Shown here: positions 24,079 through 36,356 of the stretch, piece by piece
How positions within the stretch are numbered: position 1 is the stretch's first letter
Layout of the letters: every line of letters begins with the position of its first letter
Assembly: GCA_025403435.1 (NCBI GenBank)
Contig: CM046341.1
Span: 8,455,219-8,519,218 of the forward strand
DNA length: 64,000 bases
Direction of reading: 5' to 3'
Source: Artocarpus heterophyllus
Taxonomy: Eukaryota > Streptophyta > Magnoliopsida > Rosales > Moraceae
Notes under the pieces: model-generated
What the model saw: only the letters and a program-made list of their open reading frames with translations
What the model was told of the DNA's origin: nothing
Databases searched by the model: none
Program-made: the position numbers and the translations under genes

Positions 24079-27000
24079 ATGAGCTCCATAGGTTCCAAGA
24101 AGCCTCATGCAGTTTGTCTCCCATTTCCAGCACAAGGCCACGTCAACCCCATGACGCAATTAGCCAAATTACTTCACTCAAGAGGCTTCTTCATCACCTT
24201 TGTCAACACTGAGTTCAACCACAGGCGCTTGGTCAGGTCTATAGGACCCTGACTTTGCCAATGGCTTGCCGGATTTCTCCTTCCAGACCATACCGGATGG
24301 CTTGCCGCCATCGGACCGCGATGCAACTCAAGACGGTCCATCGTTGCCTGACTCCGTTAGAAAGAACTGTTTTGGTCCATTCAAAGAGCTGTTGTTGAGA
24401 CTCAAGTCATGTTCTGAAGTGTCTCCATTTAGTTGCATTATTTCTGATGTGATTACGACTTTTGGGATAAAAGCTGCCGAGGAATTGGGGCTTCCACAAG
24501 TTCAGTTTTTGCCAGCCTCTGCTTGTAGCTTCATGGGATTCCTGCAGTTTGATGAACTTGTAAAAAGAGGCATTATTCCTTTTAAAGGTACCATGCTTTA
24601 TTGGCCTATCCAACTTTTAAGTATATTTCTTCTATGGTTTATTGGTCTATCCAACTTTTATAATTACATACTTTTGTTTAATATACAACCTTTGTTTTCT
24701 TGCTTCGTGTGAATATTATAAACTAGAGATTTTATAATTTTGATACGTTGTTTTTTTATATATTATCATATTGATACTTTGATATTTAGACTTTAAACAA
24801 AGTTAAAATGGTATCTTATAGTTTTTGAAACATCGTTACCGTACTTTAAAGATAATTTTTGGATTGCAAAAAGTCAAATTTGTGTTTTCAGTTCATAAAC
24901 TCAAGACTTTTTTTTAAGGAATAAGCTCAGATTAATTACATAAAACATCAAAAGCAAAAACAAAAAAAAAAATATTAAGATACGAAAAAAGACCAGCAAT
25001 TTTATTTTTTTTTTTTAAAAAACCTGGAATTCTTTTCATCCCTTTGCCCTCTTCTCTTCAGTTTATGAGAATGTTGGATGGTAACCAAAAAAAAAAAAAA
25101 AAAGAAAAAAGAAAAAAGAAAAAGAAAAAAGAAAAACGAAGAAAGAATGTTGGATAGTAGATCTTGTTTATATTTCCATTTTGATTTCCGATGTTGAAAA
25201 AAGGAACAAATCCCTATTGTGAGGTTGAGCCTCACGGTTATGATTTGTAGATTTTGCCAATTACAATGTTTGTTTTGATTCTTTTATCTTCACTCCTGTT
25301 TATCATGGCTGAATCGAGTCATGACTTGGTATTCATTTTGTTTTCAAAATGGATTTCTCTCTTTCTCTTCTATTTGGAGTTCTTTTTTCACATCGTGATT
25401 TTTTTTTCTTCGTTGGCAGTTTTTTTTTTTTCCTTTAGGGATTCTGGTTTTGTTGTTGTGAATTTGATTTGCTTTGTTTTTTTTTTTTTTGGAATTTATC
25501 GGGGGATAAAAAGAAAAATAGATTTTATGTTTATATGTTGTTTTTCTATTTTTATTTTGATTTTATTTTTTTCCTTTATTATTTTTTGCAATTAATTTAG
25601 GTTTATATTTAGGTGAAAATGATTTTTTGCGAATAGACTTTTTGCAGCCTAAAAACAAGCTTAGAGTGCCCGAATGATTTTCTCTTTGAGGAACTTTCAT
25701 AAATGCTATTTTTTAAGATTTACTTTTTATAAATGTCACGTATTTTTATTTATGACACAACTTAACATATAATATGAATGATAGTATGGTATAACTCTTT
25801 TAAGTATGACATAAATAAAAACAACTTTTGAAAGTGTGGCATAACATTCAATTTTCTCTCTTAAAAAACAACAACATACTTTTCTGATATTTTTTAAACA
25901 ACAAGCTATTAACGTAATGTTAAATGAAAACACATGGTACTAAAATGATAAAAATCCTATAAATTATATGACATCACTAAGTACTCCTCTAGAGTTATAA
26001 CACTAAATAAATTTAAGCCAAAACCATTTCACTTTTTAGAAAATTACATTTTATGCCATACTTTAAAAAATTGTTTATTCATGCCAGATTTAAAAAAAAA
26101 TTGTGGCAAATTACCACTCATACTACCTTTTTAAAGTAATTAGTGTAAATTGTTTAATTCTTTATTCCCAACTAATTAAATAAACAAATTCTAATATTCT
26201 ATCAACTCTCTCTCAGCTACCCTAATGTTTTTCAGTGGCATAATAAGTTTTAAACACATGCCACATTTATAAAAATTATGTTTCAAAAGATGTATTCATG
26301 AACATTTCTCTTCATTTTTCATTGATTTTAGGCCTGTTTGGTCAGAGGTTGAACTAGTTATCGACAACTAAAAATTAAGGCCTATTTCAAATAATGATTA
26401 GACAGTATGAATGTGATTTTCAACCCAAAGCGCAGAGTGCCCAGCTCACTTTTCCAGCTTCCCTTTTAAAACCAAAAAAAAAAAAGTTCAAATTGTCTCA
26501 TTGGCGTGCGTGGAAACATGTGGAAAAGAACAAAACTAAGAGTAAAACCTTTGCTTTAAGTTGTGTTAAAGAGCATGTAACATAATCTACAACATAATTC
26601 CTACAAAATTGTCCAACCAATAGAACAAAAATATTTCATTCATTGTTTTATAATTCATTCCCCTTTTCCTTAAATCATTTTACAATATCAGAAGATAACT
26701 TAATGATCCATACGTCTCCGATGGGAACTTCATGCATGATGGTAGTCTTGACAGAAAAATAGACTTGATGCCAGGCATGAAAAACATCCGACTCAAAGGT
26801 GCCTAAATTCCTACGCAATCATCTTCCACACATTTTACGAGTTTGAACATGATGTGCATCTATGCTATAGGTCCACTTCCTTTCCTCAGTTGACATTTTC
26901 CTGAAAACCCGTTGAAATCACTGAGTTCAAGTTTATGGAAAGAAGATTCAACATGTCTCGAATGGCTGGACAAAAGAGAACCCAATTCAGTGGTCTATGT

Positions 27001-27554
27001 GAACTATGGGAGCATTACCATAATGACAGAAGAAATGCTCAAAGAATTTGCTTGGGGGCTTGCAAAGAGCAAGCACTATTTCTTGTGGATAGTTAGGCCT
27101 GACGTTGTGATAGATTCTGATTCAACAACTTTACCTGAAGAGTTCCTTGAAGAGGTTAAGGAAAGAGGTTTAATAGCAAAGTAGTGTCCGCAGCAACAAG
27201 TTTTGGCACATTCCTCTGTTGGGGTTTTCCTCTCACATTGTGGTTGGAATTCTACTATAGAAGCAGTCTGTGCTGGTGTGCCTCTGATCTCCTGGCCTTT
27301 CCTTGGCGATCAACGAACAAACTGTCCTTTTGCATGTAACAATTGGGGGATTGGGGTGGAGTTGAACAATGATGTTAAGAGTGATGAAATTGCTGCCCTT
27401 GTGAAGGAGATGATGGAAGGAGATAAAGGGAAGAAATTGAGGGAAAGGCCTCAAGAGTGGAAGAAGAAAGCAGTTGAAGCTACTGATATTGAGGGTTCAT
27501 CTTATTGCCGATTTTGATAAATTGATTAAGCAAGCTCTCCATTATGATGGATAA
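24079..27554 (+). pseudogene. UGT85-like glycosyltransferase pseudogene (tandem copy)
   Basis: This is a close copy of the intact gene at 14626-18139, with exon 1 at 24079-24587 and exon 2 at 26721-27554. Visible lesions: an extra A near 24246 shifts the frame after RSIGP; the splice acceptor reads CCG in place of CAG at 26718-26720; about 85 bases after NIRLK and about 30 bases after EHDV are deleted in exon 2; TAG at 27182-27184 replaces the Trp that opens the PSPG donor box; and one base is gained near 27508, close to the C-terminus. The donor box itself (HCGWNS...DQ) is otherwise well kept, so decay looks recent. No functional product is expected. Transcripts could still share sequence with the intact gene. 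Confidence 0.95.
25691..26310. mobile_element. Inverted-repeat element in the UGT pseudogene intron
   Basis: 'actttcataaatgc...tttttataaatgtcac' at the left is matched, inverted, by 'gtgtggcat...aaaaattatgtttc...gaacatt' at the right. Internal words such as 'gtggcataac' and 'tatgacataa' repeat on both arms. It is MITE-like, with no coding potential and unassigned ends. An A-rich tract with AAAAAAG units lies just upstream at about 25087-25140. Confidence 0.4.
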
Positions 27555-29159
27555 ACAATGTGACTTTTTTTGTTCTCTATAGTGCTAAAACAACGGCAAA
27601 ATATTTTGGTTCATTGCATGAATAACAATAGTTTTAAAATTCCCGAGGGAAAAAAAGATGAATAGCTTTTGTCTTATTAAAAAAATAGTGAATAAGTGGC
27701 AAGCATCCTGGAGAATTTGTGGGTAGAATAAGAAATAGAGGCTTTAAATTTTGGAAAATTTGGTAGAGTTTAAAACGTATAGTAATATTTTGTTCAAAGG
27801 TTTTATTTATCTCCACTATCAAGTTTGTTGATGAGACTATAAAAGTGTACATTTTACAAAGCTTAAATCATTTATTTATACTTTTATTTCTTATTAAATC
27901 CTCTAATTAATAGCATTTTATGTTAATAAGTATTTTTGTATCTTAAAATATGTTTACAAATATATTTTTAGTGTGTTTTTATATTTAATAATATTTTTAG
28001 TAATTTTTAGAATTACTTTGTATGTTTAATAATTAATTAGTTTGTAAATATTTAAAACCTGTAAAAATATTATTGTGCAATCTTACTTTGAGTCCTTAAA
28101 ATATTAGTAAATAAGTTTTTAGTTTATAAATATATTTTATAACTATTTTTAGTAATTTTTAAAAATATTCTCGAGTCTTAGATAATATATCTGTTAAGGT
28201 TTATTAATTTTTAAATTTTTATTTATTTTTAGTGTATTTTGCGTGTTTAATTATAAAAAAATATTTTTAAAATTATTGTCAAATAATTAATTTTAATGTG
28301 TTTGTTAATTGTAGATTTAAAATCTCGAGAAAAAATGAAACAAAACTGCACAAAATAAGGCAAAAAGGGACCTCAAATGTATAAGAAATATAAAAAGAAA
28401 TTAAAAATCAGAGAAGGATATGTGGCGTTCTCTGGACTGTCCGTTCAAACTGCCGAATGATTCTCAACCGTCCGCATGTCGCCAGCTGTTAGTCACTCCC
28501 TTCAGAAAAGCTACAGATCCTGTGTAGAGGTCTCCACATGAGTGCATCTTCTCAATCGCCAGATCCTCGTGTGAAGACTGATCTAATAGTCGTCAGTAGT
28601 CTTACCTTTTAGCAGCTGTTCCACGCCAACTGTCTTCAATCTGCCCATTCTTCAGCTCGTTCTCGCGTATCCGACGCTTTATATCGCCTCCTCACCCGTG
28701 CTGTTCTGCTCCGTCTCGCAGCGTATAACGCATTAAATCTTGCACAGTGAACGGAAGCTAACGTGTAATGTTGTTTGAGATATGTCTAAGTCATTTTTCC
28801 TTTTTTTTTTAAAAAAAAGGGGCTAACTCCAAAAAAACTGGCTTTAAATTGATTGCTTGAATTGGGTTGCAAAACTTCTTTTTAAGCTCGTAAATCGAAT
28901 CACCCGAACCAATCCAGCTCAAAATTTAGTCTAACTCGAAACTCAGATTTTTTGGAATTGTTTCAAAAAGAGGAAGCCAAATAGTATACTTGGGATAAAA
29001 ATTAGTAAATAATATCATATGTTTTTAAAATATGTAATCAATGATATATTGTGAGAACTTGAGAAAGCTTTTACCGAGAACAAATATCTCAAAACATCCT
29101 CCCTTGTTCTCCTCCCCATCTCCTCTTTTCTCTTTGAGGACTTCGGCAGCTGTTAGAAA

Positions 29160-29455
29160 ATAGGATATTTTTCTAAAAATATGATATTTTTTGACAATAT
29201 CGCAGAACATGATTCACACAGTGATATCAATGACAGTTAAAATATACAATATTTATATAAAAATATTATATTTTTGTATAATTATAAAAAATTATTTACA
29301 ACGTCACAAAACCATTGAGGGTTAAAAGGTACAATATTTCTTTATCAATACAATAGTAAATATAATACGTCGTGATGACGTTGCCAAGCAGTATTTATAT
29401 TAAAATATTTTATTTTTATGTAAATATAAAAATTATTGATGACTTCTATATATAA
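29160..29455. repeat. Degenerate minisatellite, second locus
   Basis: About four units have the pattern seen in the UGT intron at 15310-15930: 'aatatt...atatttttgtataattataaaaatta' followed by 'acaacgtcacaaaaccattgag'-type sequence. As there, it precedes a purine/pyrimidine module, supporting one composite repeat family. Confidence 0.5.
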
Positions 29456-29629
29456 TATTCCCTAGGTTGTAAAAACAAACAAACAAACAAACATACCTGA
29501 AAAATTTCCATGGCAAAAAACACAGGAAAAACATCTGCCAAGCACAAAAGAAATACCAAAACGAAAAACTAATAACACTTTTTCTTTCTTCTTTTTTTTT
29601 TTTCTAGATGTTTTACCAATTGATTCATT

Positions 29630-30175
29630 TTTTTTTTCTTTCTTTCGTTAATCAGTCTCTCAATCTCTCTCGTCAGTCCAAATCTCACCTTGCCATCATC
29701 ATTAGACAACAACCTTGGTCTACCAGAGATCGCGAACGAAGGTGATCTTGTGATCGTGTAAGATCATAGATCGCATGAGCCTCCATGAGCCACAGCCACC
29801 TCCGTCAGCTCACGACCACTAGGAGGAGATCGGTTTTGTTGCATGGTCGAATCTGAAACAAATGGAGCCTCAACCACCGCACTAAGAAAGCCTCTGTTAA
29901 AGCTTGAGATCTTCCCCAGAACCTCCTCAAATTGGTCTCAATCTCGCAGAAGGAACTCCATCTTTTTCAAGATCTCGTCATGGAGCGGTGTCTACAAGGA
30001 GAGCATTGTCAATTCTTGCGCTCATCGTCGAAGATGAAAATAGTCTACGTGATTCTAGATCTAGTCGCGATATCATAGAAGGAAACTCTGGTATCATCAA
30101 CATCTCGACATAGGGTGGTGCGAACAAGAAGATCGGAAGAGAAGGAGAGAGGGGAAGAGAAAAAAATATAAGAAA
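29630..30175. repeat. CT-to-GA module, copy 6
   Basis: It starts with a CT-rich tract ('ctctcaatctctctcgtc'), continues with a gene-like interior rich in GATCGCGA/GATCTCGTC words, and ends in GAGAAGGAGAGAGGGGAAGAG at about 30138. It contains short overlapping frames without recognisable homology. Confidence 0.4.
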
Positions 30176-31181
30176 AAAATTAGATTTGTTTTTGAAATAT
30201 GGGTATTTTTGGTTTTTAGCAGGTTTAACGACATTACTTATTTTAAACATCCTATTTTTTTTTTTCTTTTAAATTCCTGACATCTTTTACTAAAGAATTA
30301 ACAAAATTTGATATTCTCTAGAATTTCTCTTTGTTTAACACAACCCAATATTTTAGTAGGCTGAGGACTTTGACCCAGCCCAAAAGAAGCCTTTGGGTCC
30401 ACCAACCTAAACGAGGGTTCAATTTGAGAAATCCACTTTTATGGCTTTGTTTTTCTATTACTTTCAAAGAATATAAAGTCATAATATTTTGTACTAGAAT
30501 TAAGCAAATAAGTATTATTTAAAATTTTTTTGATCTTTTTACTATGAGTAGTTGCATTTATTAAAAGGAAAATAAATAAATGATAAATAAATAAATAAAT
30601 AAACAAAACAGTGGAACCCATTAATAATAATAATAATAATAAGCAAAATCATTTTTATCCACATAGGGTTATAATTTCGCTACTTACAAAACTATAAGCC
30701 TTGGTCTAATATGTAATGTATTTTTTAAATTAAGTGTCACTATTTAGTTAATAGCTCGATTATAATATCATAGATTAAATATGATTGCTTTAATAATATA
30801 GAGATGCCACTACCTTCCTAGCAAATGGCAGATCATGTTGTGCTAATCGCGCCTTGACAACTTTAACGCCGGCTCAAAGGGGAGAGAAGAAAAAAAAGCC
30901 AAAAAAAGAGGATAGATAAATAAGAGAAAAAGATTTGGGAGTTTCAAAATTTGAAACAAAATTTTTTATTAAAAAAAGCAAGTGGTATTTTCTTATTCAA
31001 CATTTCTAAAAATGTGAACTTATTTTTCTAATTAAATGTAATAACATTTGTTTCACAGATTTCAACTATTATTCGAATATATAAATATATATATATTTAG
31101 AATCACTATTTTAAATATCTTTTGCTACAATATTTTTACTAACAAAATTTTATAAATTTATGTTCAAATCTATGACCCAAC

Positions 31182-32251
31182 TATCAGAGTATCCACACAC
31201 CCAAAAAAAAAAAAATCCCCCAAAAATTGAAACTTCCTACATTTCCTTTGCTAGGGTTTCCCTTTTTCCTTCTTTGCATAAGTGTGTACCTTCTCTTAGG
31301 ATGGTCATGGGGCCGAAGTCTGACGCTGTCTTTGAATGGTTCTCTAGACTTATGGCCCCTTAAGGGTATGGCCTAAAATCATGGCGTCGTTTTCTCTAGT
31401 GGTGGAGTTATTCGCTTGGGCTTTAGGGGATGTTCATGGCTTTACTGGAGGGGGCTTTGTTGCAGGTGGGCTAGGCTTTCTCTGGTGGTTATCCTTGGCG
31501 GCATGGTTGTGCAACAAACAGATATGGTGGAAAAGAGACTTCTTGCTCCATATGTTGGAGGCTTTGAATGAGTTTCTGCTGGTATTTCTTTAGCCTCGAC
31601 CAGAATATGAAGCCATGGTGGTGTCGTTTTCTTAGGTTGGTGGAGGAAGACAACGAAAATTCGATTGGGATCTCCATTAGTTTTCTGACAGGTTCACGGA
31701 GTTCTCGTCTTTGTTCGACAATGGCCAAATTATCACTGGTGTTCATCATCAAAATTGTGTCTTATCTATTTGTTTTTGCTTTGTGTTTATCAGATAAAAC
31801 TCGACGGTGTTTTTGCCGTTCAGAGGTAGGTTATTTTTCTTTGTTTTATTGGTTTGTCATTAAAATAACAAAGTTGGTATCCTTACATCCGATTTTAGTT
31901 TATTTATCTCGCCCTTGTTATCGATGGAAAGTGTATAGGTGTCCAGCTAGACCTTCGTCTAGACTGTGTCATATGTTCTTTTAGCAAGGAGGATTTGACT
32001 TCGATCAATTGGTCTTTTCCATCAATCGTAGTGGGCTTTCGAAACGAGCCTTTGATGTGCTCTATTGTATATGCCAAGCAGGCTTTTTTCCTTTAAGTCT
32101 TAATACTTGAATTTAGTTCCCGTACTTCATTTATCTTTATCAGTGGATCCAATTTATATTTAAGGTCTGATTCTTTCTTATATAATTATGTTTGTACTTG
32201 TTTTAATTTAAATGAAAGTTTCCAATTTAAAAAAAAAAAACAAAAAAAACA
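31182..32251 (+). mobile_element. Poly(A)-tailed retro-insertion, about 1.07 kb, with target duplication
   Basis: The segment ends in an A-rich tail (32229-32251). It is bracketed by AAATCTATGACCCAAC (31166-31181) and AAATCTATGACCTAAC (32252-32267), a 16-bp target duplication with one mismatch. A 3' poly(A) and a duplication of this length point to LINE-type target-primed insertion. The body (GC-richer, with words such as 'gcgtcgttttctctagtgg') has no recognisable reverse transcriptase or cellular protein. It may be a truncated LINE, a non-autonomous relative or a copied transcript. Confidence 0.7.
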
Positions 32252-33696
32252 AAATCTATGACCTAACCGAACGGAGTGGTATTTGTGGACGGATCGTATT
32301 GGGTTATGCTAACGGAGTCTCCAAACCGCCCCACTAAGGCACGCAATTTCTAAGCTGCGCTGCGTTTTGACTCCCACTGAGTCAGCAAGCGAAACGGACT
32401 GTTCGCAATTGACACCTCGTGTACTCCATGGTTAGTCATTCCTCTCTTCTTCTCCTAATTTTGGACAAGCCTGCGGGTCTCTCTCTTCCAGTATCTTTTA
32501 TCTACTGTGTTATTTTCAAATCTTAACCAGGTTCTTCTTTTAACCTCTTTTTAGATAAATTTCTCTCCGTTTTGGCCTTTTTGGTTTAATTTTTTCGTTT
32601 AGGATACAAATTTAGGCGCTTTCTAGTATTGGGAATTTGTTTTTTTCCGAGATTTGGGAAAATTTCGCTCTTTTTGTTATCCTTTTTGGTTTATGTCTGA
32701 AATGTCGAATTTATCTGTTTAATCATATTGGATCTTAAGTTCCTCGCTCTATACAGGAAAGCATGAATTTTTTTAGGAAAGATATAGAACTTAGAAGATA
32801 AATATTGCTTTTGTGGGCGGAGATTTTTTCCTTTTTTTTAGTGCTTGAGAATTGAAGAAGAGAGTATCTATTTAGATGGGATTGATTAAGAAGTCTAGAT
32901 AGAATTGAAAAGAATTCTAAAGTTATTTTGTGATTGGTAATTCTGAAAAAGGGTAGCTCATAATGGAAGAAATAGAGCCAGAAATGGGGAAGAGATGAAG
33001 CTTGTAACTTGTAATGTATTTAAGCAAACATTTTTTTTTGGGCTGTATACTGTCATTTCTAATAAAACATAAAGAAAATGGGGAATTCTACCATGGGGCA
33101 TCCCAATATTGGATTATTGACTACAACTGTCCTATTTAAATCAAGCGGCAGCCGCTTACTCTCTCTCAGGTATTCAAACCTTTTGTCATATGCACAACCG
33201 GATTTGAATCCTACAGTATTGATCAATAGTCTTATAGGAGTCCTATGGTGGGGTCAACCCCACCGCCTTTTTTTTTTTTTTTTAACCAAGGATAATGCTT
33301 TACATTTCTTTATATACACGTTGGGATAAGATAAGGTCATATTTGTTTTGTATTCTACGAATCGTTAATTGATCTGGTGTGTAGAAATCCAGCACCTATA
33401 CGATGTTTGTCGTGCTCAAAATGTCACCACATTAGACTTGCAAGTGCTGCTTCACATTATAGGATGTTATAAATATTTTATATAGTTGGAGAAATTTCTG
33501 AGAGGAATAAAAACATCTTCTGAAACTCATTCTTTTCTATAGTTACCTTAAGAAAGGTTTTCTTCGTTATCCTTTAAGAACCTAAATTAGTGAAACTGAA
33601 GCCATGGTCCCATGTGTACTGGTACATACTTTACACAGCTCAATGTTTTGAAGATTAGGTAAGTTGTGGGAGTTTCCCATATCTTTTATATAATCA
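32252..33696. other. Possible 5' leader and intron of the RPB7-like locus
   Basis: No protein was recognised. The stretch from 32390 to about 32760 is T-rich with CTCTCTTCC and pyrimidine-AG words and could be a 5' UTR and intron of the RPB7-like gene downstream, by analogy with the leader intron at 48812-49721. That is inference only. A T-run lies at 33269-33285. Confidence 0.3.
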
Positions 33697-33800
33697 GAGA
33701 GGTACTAATGAAAAGAAATGGTTACATGGTTGTTCTGGTATGCTTTGTTATGATGAATGGGTGGTTTGTTGATTTGTTGGTTTGATCAATATCCTCTCTT
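33697..33800 (+). repeat. Duplicated upstream flank, copy 1
   Basis: 'gagaggtactaatg...ttacatggttgttctg...gttatgatgaatggg...gtttgttgatttgtt' is repeated at 43075-43190. Both copies sit just upstream of an RPB7-like coding segment, marking a local duplication of that gene and its flank. Confidence 0.8.
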
Positions 33801-33819
33801 TTGACTCATTTTCAAGAAT

Positions 33820-33937
33820 TGGGTTTGTTCTTCTACCAATGCCTGGTTATACTGATTCGACCAATAAGAATCCAATCTTTCATAGTGAGAAGCTGCCTAC
33901 TATTGAGCAAGACGCCCGTGGTTTGTGTCATGGTCAT
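33820..33937 (+). pseudogene. RPB7-like (NRPE7-type) C-terminal fragment, part 1
   Basis: The segment encodes MPGYTDSTNKNPIFHSEK-type sequence that aligns with the C-terminal OB-fold half of the intact NRPE7-like gene at 49740-50279. One extra base around 33911 shifts the frame. The first two thirds of the gene are missing. The fragment is cut at 33937 by the 33938-42876 retrotransposon and resumes at 42877-42882. GTCAT (33933-33937) is the left copy of the target duplication. Confidence 0.9.
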
Positions 33938-34014
33938 TGTTGATGCTTACCGTGATCCGGCGTCGGATCAACACCACGTACGGCTGCGCACAGTCCGACT
34001 CTCCTTTGATCCGC
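33938..34014 (-). repeat. 3' LTR remnant, about 77 bp
   Basis: TGTTGATGCTTACCGTGATC onwards matches, in inverted orientation, the outer end of the right LTR for about 75 bases, then passes directly into the antisense frame at 34014. The rest of this LTR, the polypurine tract and the start of the antisense frame appear to have been deleted while the outer end and target duplication survived. Confidence 0.7.
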
Positions 34015-35820
34015 TTTTGCCTGGCTCAGTTGAACTTGAACAGCTACAGGTCGCTGATCGGGATGTACATATTATGGAGGTATCACCGGGACACCGAGAT
34101 GCTGCTGGAAGCTTTCAAGCAAGTGTGCAAGATGAAGAAGCTTCCTCGGCAGTCCGGTTGGTACTACGTCACCGACTTCCGGAAACATTTTATCTTGGGC
34201 AACCCCGACTCGGATAAATTTTGGAAGTACGAATGGTTCTACGTCGGGGGAAATTATCTAGCCCGAGCCGGTGAGACCGTGTCTGCAGACCAACGCGTGC
34301 CGAGGTCGTTCGAGCAAGGGCATGTGTGGACCAAACGGCCTTGGGCGCCGAGCTGCGTAATCAGGGCGGTCGAAGACCTGTTCGGAAAGTCGGAGTCGAC
34401 CAGGCAGCAGTCCTTCCTTCTCAGGAAGGAAACTTTATCCGGTTATGGCTAGTTCGGAGAACCCAACAGAATAAATCCTCAAACTATCCGCCCTGCTTGG
34501 GATTTCGGGCAGGTTACTATTGCTCGGCTTGGTGCCGTTGACGTCCCGGGACCAAGTACTTCCCAATCCGGGTGGTCGACGAGTGAGCCTTCATCGTCCA
34601 GTTTCGAGGACTCGTCGAGTGGCTCCTTCAATGCGGGGCCACCCGTAGCCGACGAGGACCTCGAGGACGTGATTCGGCTCCTGTACCCGTCCCGCCAGCT
34701 CCGGATCGGAGGTCAGCTCTGAGTTTTTTTTTTTTTTGTGCTGACCTTATTCTGACTTGGGGTTCTGTTGTGCAGCAATGTCTTCGCGGCCAAGCTCCGT
34801 TGTCGATAGACGGGCTCTGATGGAGAGCCTAAGAAAACAAAAGGGCAAGGCCGTCGAAACCGGGAGGAAGCGTAAGCGGACTCCCAGGCCTGAGTTTCCC
34901 CCTCACCCCGAGAAGGTTTCCACATCAGTCCAAGTACTGCCACCTTCGCCTCAGCCGACCAGGGATGCGCAGGAAGTGACGCCCGTCGACGACACGACAG
35001 GAGGCTCGTCCGAGGATCCACAGAGAAGGCGCCCGAACTACCGCGGCATCACCCTCGAACGTCTCGGGGATGTGATGCCTCAGGACGACTTTTTCATGAA
35101 CATCCGTGGGGAGGACTTCTAGAGCCTCTATAATACGGCCTTCCGAGCCGCTGCCACCGTAAGTATTCGTCCAAACCGAGCATTTAAATTCCTTCTTTAT
35201 CATGCCGCCGAGCACTGACGTCTTGTTTCCTGCAGACAAGTGCTATTCTACACATGGTCCACTCCTTCGGGATGAAAGACATCCATAAGGAGAAGGAGAT
35301 GCACAAGAAAACCTTCCTTAAGAAGTTGGATGCTGACAAGAAGCTCGGTGCTAAGAACATTGAGTTAGACCAAGCCAAGGAGTCTCTTTCTCAGGCCTAG
35401 GAGGAAGCCCAGAAGGCTAAGGCCGAGGCCGAAGAGGCTTTGAGGCAGGCTAGGGAGGCGAAGGATGAAGCTGCACGGCTTAAAAGGCAGCTGGCATCCC
35501 TATAGGCCGAGCACCAGCACTTTGTGGATGAGCTTCTAGGACATCTGGCCCGAGCGGTGGATGAGTTTAAGGCATCCCGGAATACGTCGATCTCTACTAT
35601 TACGGCATGACTGACCTTTGCGAACACCTAATCGGGCAGCACCCCGAGACAGAGGGCTTCGATTGGTCGTTGATTGTCGAGCCCGATCAAGGCGTTACCC
35701 AGCAATAACAGGGCGAGGAGAAGGTCGTCGTGGTCGATGGCGATGACGATGGGGATGGGCAGAGCACAGCCGGTGGCGGAGGCGAGGAAGACATGGCTGG
35801 GGGCGAAACCCAGGCTTAGC
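34012..35820 (+). pseudogene. Antisense extra ORF of the Tat element (gypsy-type 'Transposase_28'-like)
   Basis: This lies on the strand opposite to gag-pol, between integrase and the 3' LTR, where many Tat elements carry an extra antisense gene of unknown role. The first part (34014-34440) contains LAQLNLNSYRSLIGMYILW and SGWYYVT...NPDSDKFWKYEWFYV, the pattern of the plant family annotated as putative gypsy-type transposon protein. The second part (34778-35122) is basic and proline-rich. The third (35235-35640) is an alanine/glutamate-rich coiled coil with AKESLSQA and EEAQKAKAEAEEA motifs. In-frame stops occur near 34450, 35120, 35398 and 35503. The N-terminus is missing at the junction with the LTR remnant. 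The segments at 34732 and 35160-35235 look intron-like (AG boundaries). Confidence 0.7.
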
Positions 35821-36098
35821 TGATTTTTGTTTTTTTTTTTTACTTGTCCGGACTCGGAAGGTGTCCGGTTAATTGTACCTCCCTTATAAATAAAAATTTA
35901 CGTCCCGTTCTTCTTTTTTCGGATTGTTGAATGCGTTTTTGCTCTAAAATATTTTCCAAGTGCGAGTGTCCTCGGATTAATGTGTTTTCGTTTCGACGCG
36001 AGAGGTTCTTCGGAGATACGGTTACAGCTTTGAATTGCCGAGTGACCATGTACCTCAGTCTTCGGGATTGGAGCAGAAAGCTTCACATTTCCAAGTTA

Positions 36099-36356
36099 GA
36101 TGCTCCTCGGGGAGGATTCCTGGTTGGGACCCAGTTCCATCTCGATAGCCATCGAGTTATCCGAGTAGTTATCCCTGTCCGTTCAGTTAGTCTGAGCGAG
36201 GTTTGGGTTTCCGATCTTGGCCAATGTGATGCTCCTCGGGGAGGATTCCTGGTTGGGACCCAATTCCATCTCGATAGCCATCGAGTTATCCGAATAGTTA
36301 TCCCTGTTCGCTCGGTTAGTCTGAGCGAAGTTTAGGTTTCCGATCTCGGCCGGGCA
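36099..36356. repeat. 129-bp tandem duplication within the retrotransposon
   Basis: 'gatgctcctcggggaggatt' at 36099 recurs at 36228. The two 129-bp units differ at only a few positions. They lie in the non-coding space between integrase and the 3' end of the antisense frame, both of which point into this region. Confidence 0.95.

Larger units (their letters stand above)
19078..28905 (+). repeat. Tandem duplication unit B (UGT pseudogene)
   Basis: This is the second copy of the 13066-19077 unit, starting at 'aggcaactacgttt'. It is longer (about 9.8 kb against 6.0 kb) because it carries a hAT element (19119-19892), a CACTA-like foldback element (20637-21164) and other insertions in its 5' flank and intron. 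Similarity runs through the UGT exons and 3' UTR and ends at about 28880-28905. Confidence 0.7.
27555..31164. other. Intergenic, repeats only
   Basis: The 3' flank of the UGT pseudogene runs to about 28905. Within it, 27860-28320 is very AT-rich and 28430-28740 is an unusually GC-balanced patch with no recognisable protein. Minisatellite units occur at 29160-29455 and a purine/pyrimidine module at 29630-30175. The rest is AT-rich, with an (AAT)n run near 30622-30642. Confidence 0.4.

Noticed and set aside
31568..31984. 138-codon open frame in the poly(A)-tailed insertion
   Set aside because: No recognisable domain, and hydrophobic low-complexity sequence. Kept only as part of the element.
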